From Rathayibacter agropyri (GTDB lineage: Bacteria; Actinomycetota; Actinomycetes; Actinomycetales; Microbacteriaceae), in the NCBI RefSeq assembly GCF_013249015.1, contig NZ_JABRPL010000003.1:58467-122466 (forward strand): DNA of 64,000 bases, given 5' to 3'. Of the stretch, positions 62,182 to 64,000 are shown one piece after another. The stretch's first letter is position 1. Each line of letters opens with the position of its first letter. The position numbers and the translations under genes are program-made. The notes beneath the pieces were generated by a model. The model searched no databases. It was given only the letters and a program-made list of their open reading frames with translations, and was not told the origin of the DNA.

Positions 62182-62679
62182 CTACTCCGCGAGTTCGTTG
62201 AAGCACGTCTCCGAATCGGAGTTGAGCGTCGTATCCGTCTTCTGGAGCGCCTTCATGGCGCCGTTGTCCCACTGCCCGTCGGCCTTCAGATCGGGGATCT
62301 TATGGCCCTTCTGGGCGAGGCACGAGTGCAGTGCCTTCGTCCACGTTCGCAGCGCCACCTTCTGCTTCTCGGACGGCTGCGGAAGGTCCCCGACTTCCTG
62401 GGCACAGGCCGCCTCGTCCGCGTCCTTTTTGTCGGCCGACGGCGAGTCCTGGCGGCCACCTCGGCCTTCAAGACAGGAGCTGAACTTCCCGTCATACTCG
62501 ATCTGATCCTGATCGATGGTTCCCATCGCGGCAATCGCATCCTTGACCGACATCGTCGGCTCCGCGGTCGCGCCATCCGTCGAGGCTGCGGAACACCCCG
62601 AGAGCAGGAGCGCTCCGAGAACGACGGAACCCGAGAGCAGCGCGATCTTCTTGGTGAGGGTTGTCGAGTTACTCGTCAT
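62182..62679 (-). CDS. Cysteine-rich small lipoprotein, paralogue 3
   Basis: 165 residues: signal TLTKKIALLSGSVVLGALLLSGC, then a mature part with FSSCLEGRGGRQ, AACAQEVGDLPQPSEKQ, SCLAQKGHKIPDLKADGQWDNGAM and ETCFNELAE. Four cysteines after the lipobox are kept. ATG at 62679 follows GGAGGAAGG. Located directly before lipoprotein 4; no protease lies between, so the alternation breaks here. Confidence 0.8.
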   Translation of the reverse strand: MTSNSTTLTKKIALLSGSVVLGALLLSGCSAASTDGATAEPTMSVKDAIAAMGTIDQDQIEYDGKFSSCLEGRGGRQDSPSADKKDADEAACAQEVGDLPQPSEKQKVALRTWTKALHSCLAQKGHKIPDLKADGQWDNGAMKALQKTDTTLNSDSETCFNELAE

Positions 62680-62728
62680 GGAAGTACCTTCCTCCGGAGC
62701 CGAATCCCGTGTGGATCTGGCTCCGGAG

Positions 62729-62734
62729 ACCCTA
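62729..62734 (-). promoter_or_regulatory. TAGGGT -10-like element, lipoprotein 3 leader
   Basis: ACTCGTAGGGTCTCCGGAG on the minus strand, 50 bases before lipoprotein 3, followed by the same GATCCA and TTCGGC as in copy 2. In lipoprotein 4 the similar block (CTCCGGAGTCGGAG) is present but the TAGGGT position reads TGACAT, so that copy may be weaker or silent. Confidence 0.5.
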
Positions 62735-62907
62735 CGAGTCGCCCCGAGCACCGCCGCCGGAGCGCGCCGCAATCCGGGGTGATCGCGCCACTTCTCCGCT
62801 GTCAGCGACCGGACATCATTCCCTCGAAGGTGGCACGACAACCGGTAGGACGACCCCTCTCATCGAGGGGCGTACCGCGCGGAGATCGCTCCGCAGCGAG
62901 TCTGCGA

Positions 62908-63438
62908 TCACCCCGAGATTTCCGTGAAGCACGCCTCCGTGTCGGAGTCGAGAGTGGAGTCCGTCTTGAGAAGTTCCGCCATCGCGGGCTTATTCCACCC
63001 TCCATCGGCCTGGAGATCGGGCATCTTGTGGCCTTTGTTAGTGAGGCATGAGGTGAGCGCGCCGTTCCACGTCCGCAGTGCCGCGGTCTCTTCTGCAGTG
63101 GGCGCAGGCTCTTGTCCAACTTCGTCGGTGCAGGCTGATACGGCGTCGTCGTCCGCATCGGCCGGCACGAGTGCATCGCCCGGATCGGGCGGCAGGGCTC
63201 CGTCGCCCGAACTGTTGACCCCGTGTTTGCCGAGGCAGGCGCTGAACTTCTCCTGGTACTCCATCTGCTGCTGCTCATAGGAGCTGACAGTCACGGAGGC
63301 GTCCGCGACCGTCATCTCCTCCGGGGCCTCTCCTTCGGTAGAGGCCGAGGAACAGCCCGAGAGAAGACCTGCTCCGACAGCAATCGAGCCGACGATCAGT
63401 GCGATCTTCTTCTTCACAGTTGTCGTGTCGTGCGGCAT
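62908..63438 (-). CDS. Cysteine-rich small lipoprotein, paralogue 4 (longer loop)
   Basis: 176 residues: signal TTVKKKIALIVGSIAVGAGLLSGC, mature part FSACLGKHGVNSSGDG, an insertion rich in Pro/Asp/Ala (ALPPDPGDALVPADADDDA), SACTDEVGQEPAPTAEE, SCLTNKGHKMPDLQADGGWNK and EACFTEISG. The family signature GHKxPDLxADGxW is kept. The loop between the first and second Cys is about ten residues longer than in the others. ATG at 63438; its TAGGGT box is not conserved. Confidence 0.8.
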   Translation of the reverse strand: MPHDTTTVKKKIALIVGSIAVGAGLLSGCSSASTEGEAPEEMTVADASVTVSSYEQQQMEYQEKFSACLGKHGVNSSGDGALPPDPGDALVPADADDDAVSACTDEVGQEPAPTAEETAALRTWNGALTSCLTNKGHKMPDLQADGGWNKPAMAELLKTDSTLDSDTEACFTEISG

Positions 63439-63493
63439 GGGGCTGCCCTTTCTCATAATCGTGATGTCGTGCGTTGCTCCGACTCCGGAGATG

Positions 63494-63769
63494 TCATTTC
63501 GTGTCGCCGTCAGAGGGCCGTCTGTTTCTCGTGATGACCCCGCCGCTGGCGCAGTGGCCGTCAGACACGGTGAGTCCGCTCCCGCCGACGATCGGCACGC
63601 GAAGCCGACACCGATCCGAGGTGCCGACTGGAGTTGCCGAGCCGGCGAGCACGGCAAGGGCGATAAGAGCGACGAGCGCAGCGACGGCAGCGAGAGCGAG
63701 GAGGATCAGCAGGCCACTCACGAGGCTGAAGGCAGGTGTTCGACGGGGCGCGGGCGGCGAGCAATTCAT
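63494..63769 (-). pseudogene. Truncated N-terminus of a third protease copy
   Basis: The 91-residue frame begins with a signal or anchor helix (FSLVSGLLILLALAAVAALVALIALAVLAG), then CRLRVPIVGGSGLTVSDGHCASGGVITRNRRPS. This matches the start of the mature proteases (RLRMPIVAGTRLIG…CTVGAVLKRNGPG) and then stops at DGDTK. The catalytic His, Asp and Ser regions are absent downstream, where lipoprotein 4 begins. It is the stump of a decayed protease gene or a shortened product. Confidence 0.6.
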
Positions 63770-63800
63770 AGATAAACCTTGTATGTGAGAGAGATACCCT

Positions 63801-64000
63801 CATGACGGCGCGATCTCGTAGGCGCGCCCGGTCTGCGCGAACAGTTGATCGATCGGTAGATACTGCATGAGATCCGTATAGGGCCCGGTTCCCACTCTCT
63901 GGATGATGCCGTAGAGCTGGCCCTGCTCACCGATCACGGGGCCGCCGGAATCGCCGTGCTCTACCGTCTGACCACTGGTCGACTGGGCTATCGCTCCCGT
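63801..64000 (-). CDS. Serine protease, C-terminal part (5' end outside window)
   Basis: The 65 codons at the window edge encode GAIAQSTSGQTVEHGDSGGPVIGEQGQLYGIIQRVG, then YTDLMQYLPIDQLFAQTGRAYEIAPS and a stop. The nucleophile Ser lies in GDSGGPV. This is the C-terminus of another paralogue of the protease family at 59442 and 61082. The rest of the gene lies to the right of the window, so the array continues beyond it. Confidence 0.8.

Overview
The window is high-GC DNA from an actinobacterium, most likely a member of the Microbacteriaceae (the family of Clavibacter, Rathayibacter, Curtobacterium and Leifsonia). The evidence is the strong G/C third-position bias, ClpS followed by a DUF2017 gene, a clpB lacking its N-domain behind a perfect HspR-type (HAIR) operator, an F420/FMN LLM-class oxidoreductase, a DUF6421 protein, TAGGGT-like -10 boxes, and many Tat or lipobox secreted proteins. 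No tRNA, rRNA or CRISPR array was seen. The genus cannot be fixed from the sequence alone.

Layout. 1-19.1 kb is ordinary chromosome: a heterodimeric ABC exporter with pyrE and an acidic repeat protein, exonuclease III, DUF4012 and AEC membrane proteins, DUF6421, a two-component system, threonine aldolase, GNAT proteins and lpdA. 19.2-25.9 kb is an accessory island framed by a 35-bp imperfect direct repeat (19169-19203 and 25884-25918). It holds a decayed IS5-type cluster, small orphan genes, a SEFIR (TIR-like) protein that is a candidate anti-phage effector, a second IS whose transposase carries one in-frame stop, and a truncated aminotransferase/PhzF operon. 26-31.8 kb is a nitroreductase and an aliphatic-sulfonate-type ABC transporter translationally coupled to an acetyl-CoA synthetase.

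31.9-34.9 kb is a visibly AT-richer two-gene cassette, a DUF262 (GmrSD-N-like) protein followed 3 bp later by a complete HipA-type kinase with no HipB. It is wedged between acs and nadE and is a strong candidate for an undescribed defence or toxin module. 34.9-43.9 kb returns to core genes (nadE, alcohol dehydrogenase, radC-like, clpB, a frameshifted sigma-like gene, DUF2017, clpS, LLM oxidoreductase). 44.2-46.1 kb is an AbiEi/AbiEii-type type IV toxin-antitoxin pair behind a nested palindrome. It is followed by a class A beta-lactamase homologue lacking both catalytic lysines, an M13 metallopeptidase, a Tat-secreted protein with an ABAB internal repeat, and a polysaccharide deacetylase.

The right end (54.8-64.0 kb) is an export and secretion region. 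A four-gene overlapping operon encodes a cysteine-rich lipoprotein, a membrane-fusion protein, and a MacB-type ATPase and permease. It runs into a tandem array of secreted chymotrypsin-like proteases alternating with paralogues of that lipoprotein (four lipoproteins, two whole proteases, one protease fragment, and one protease running off the window). Three of the lipoprotein genes share a TAGGGT-type promoter and leader of about 50 nt, so this looks like a lineage-specific, actively diversifying surface system.
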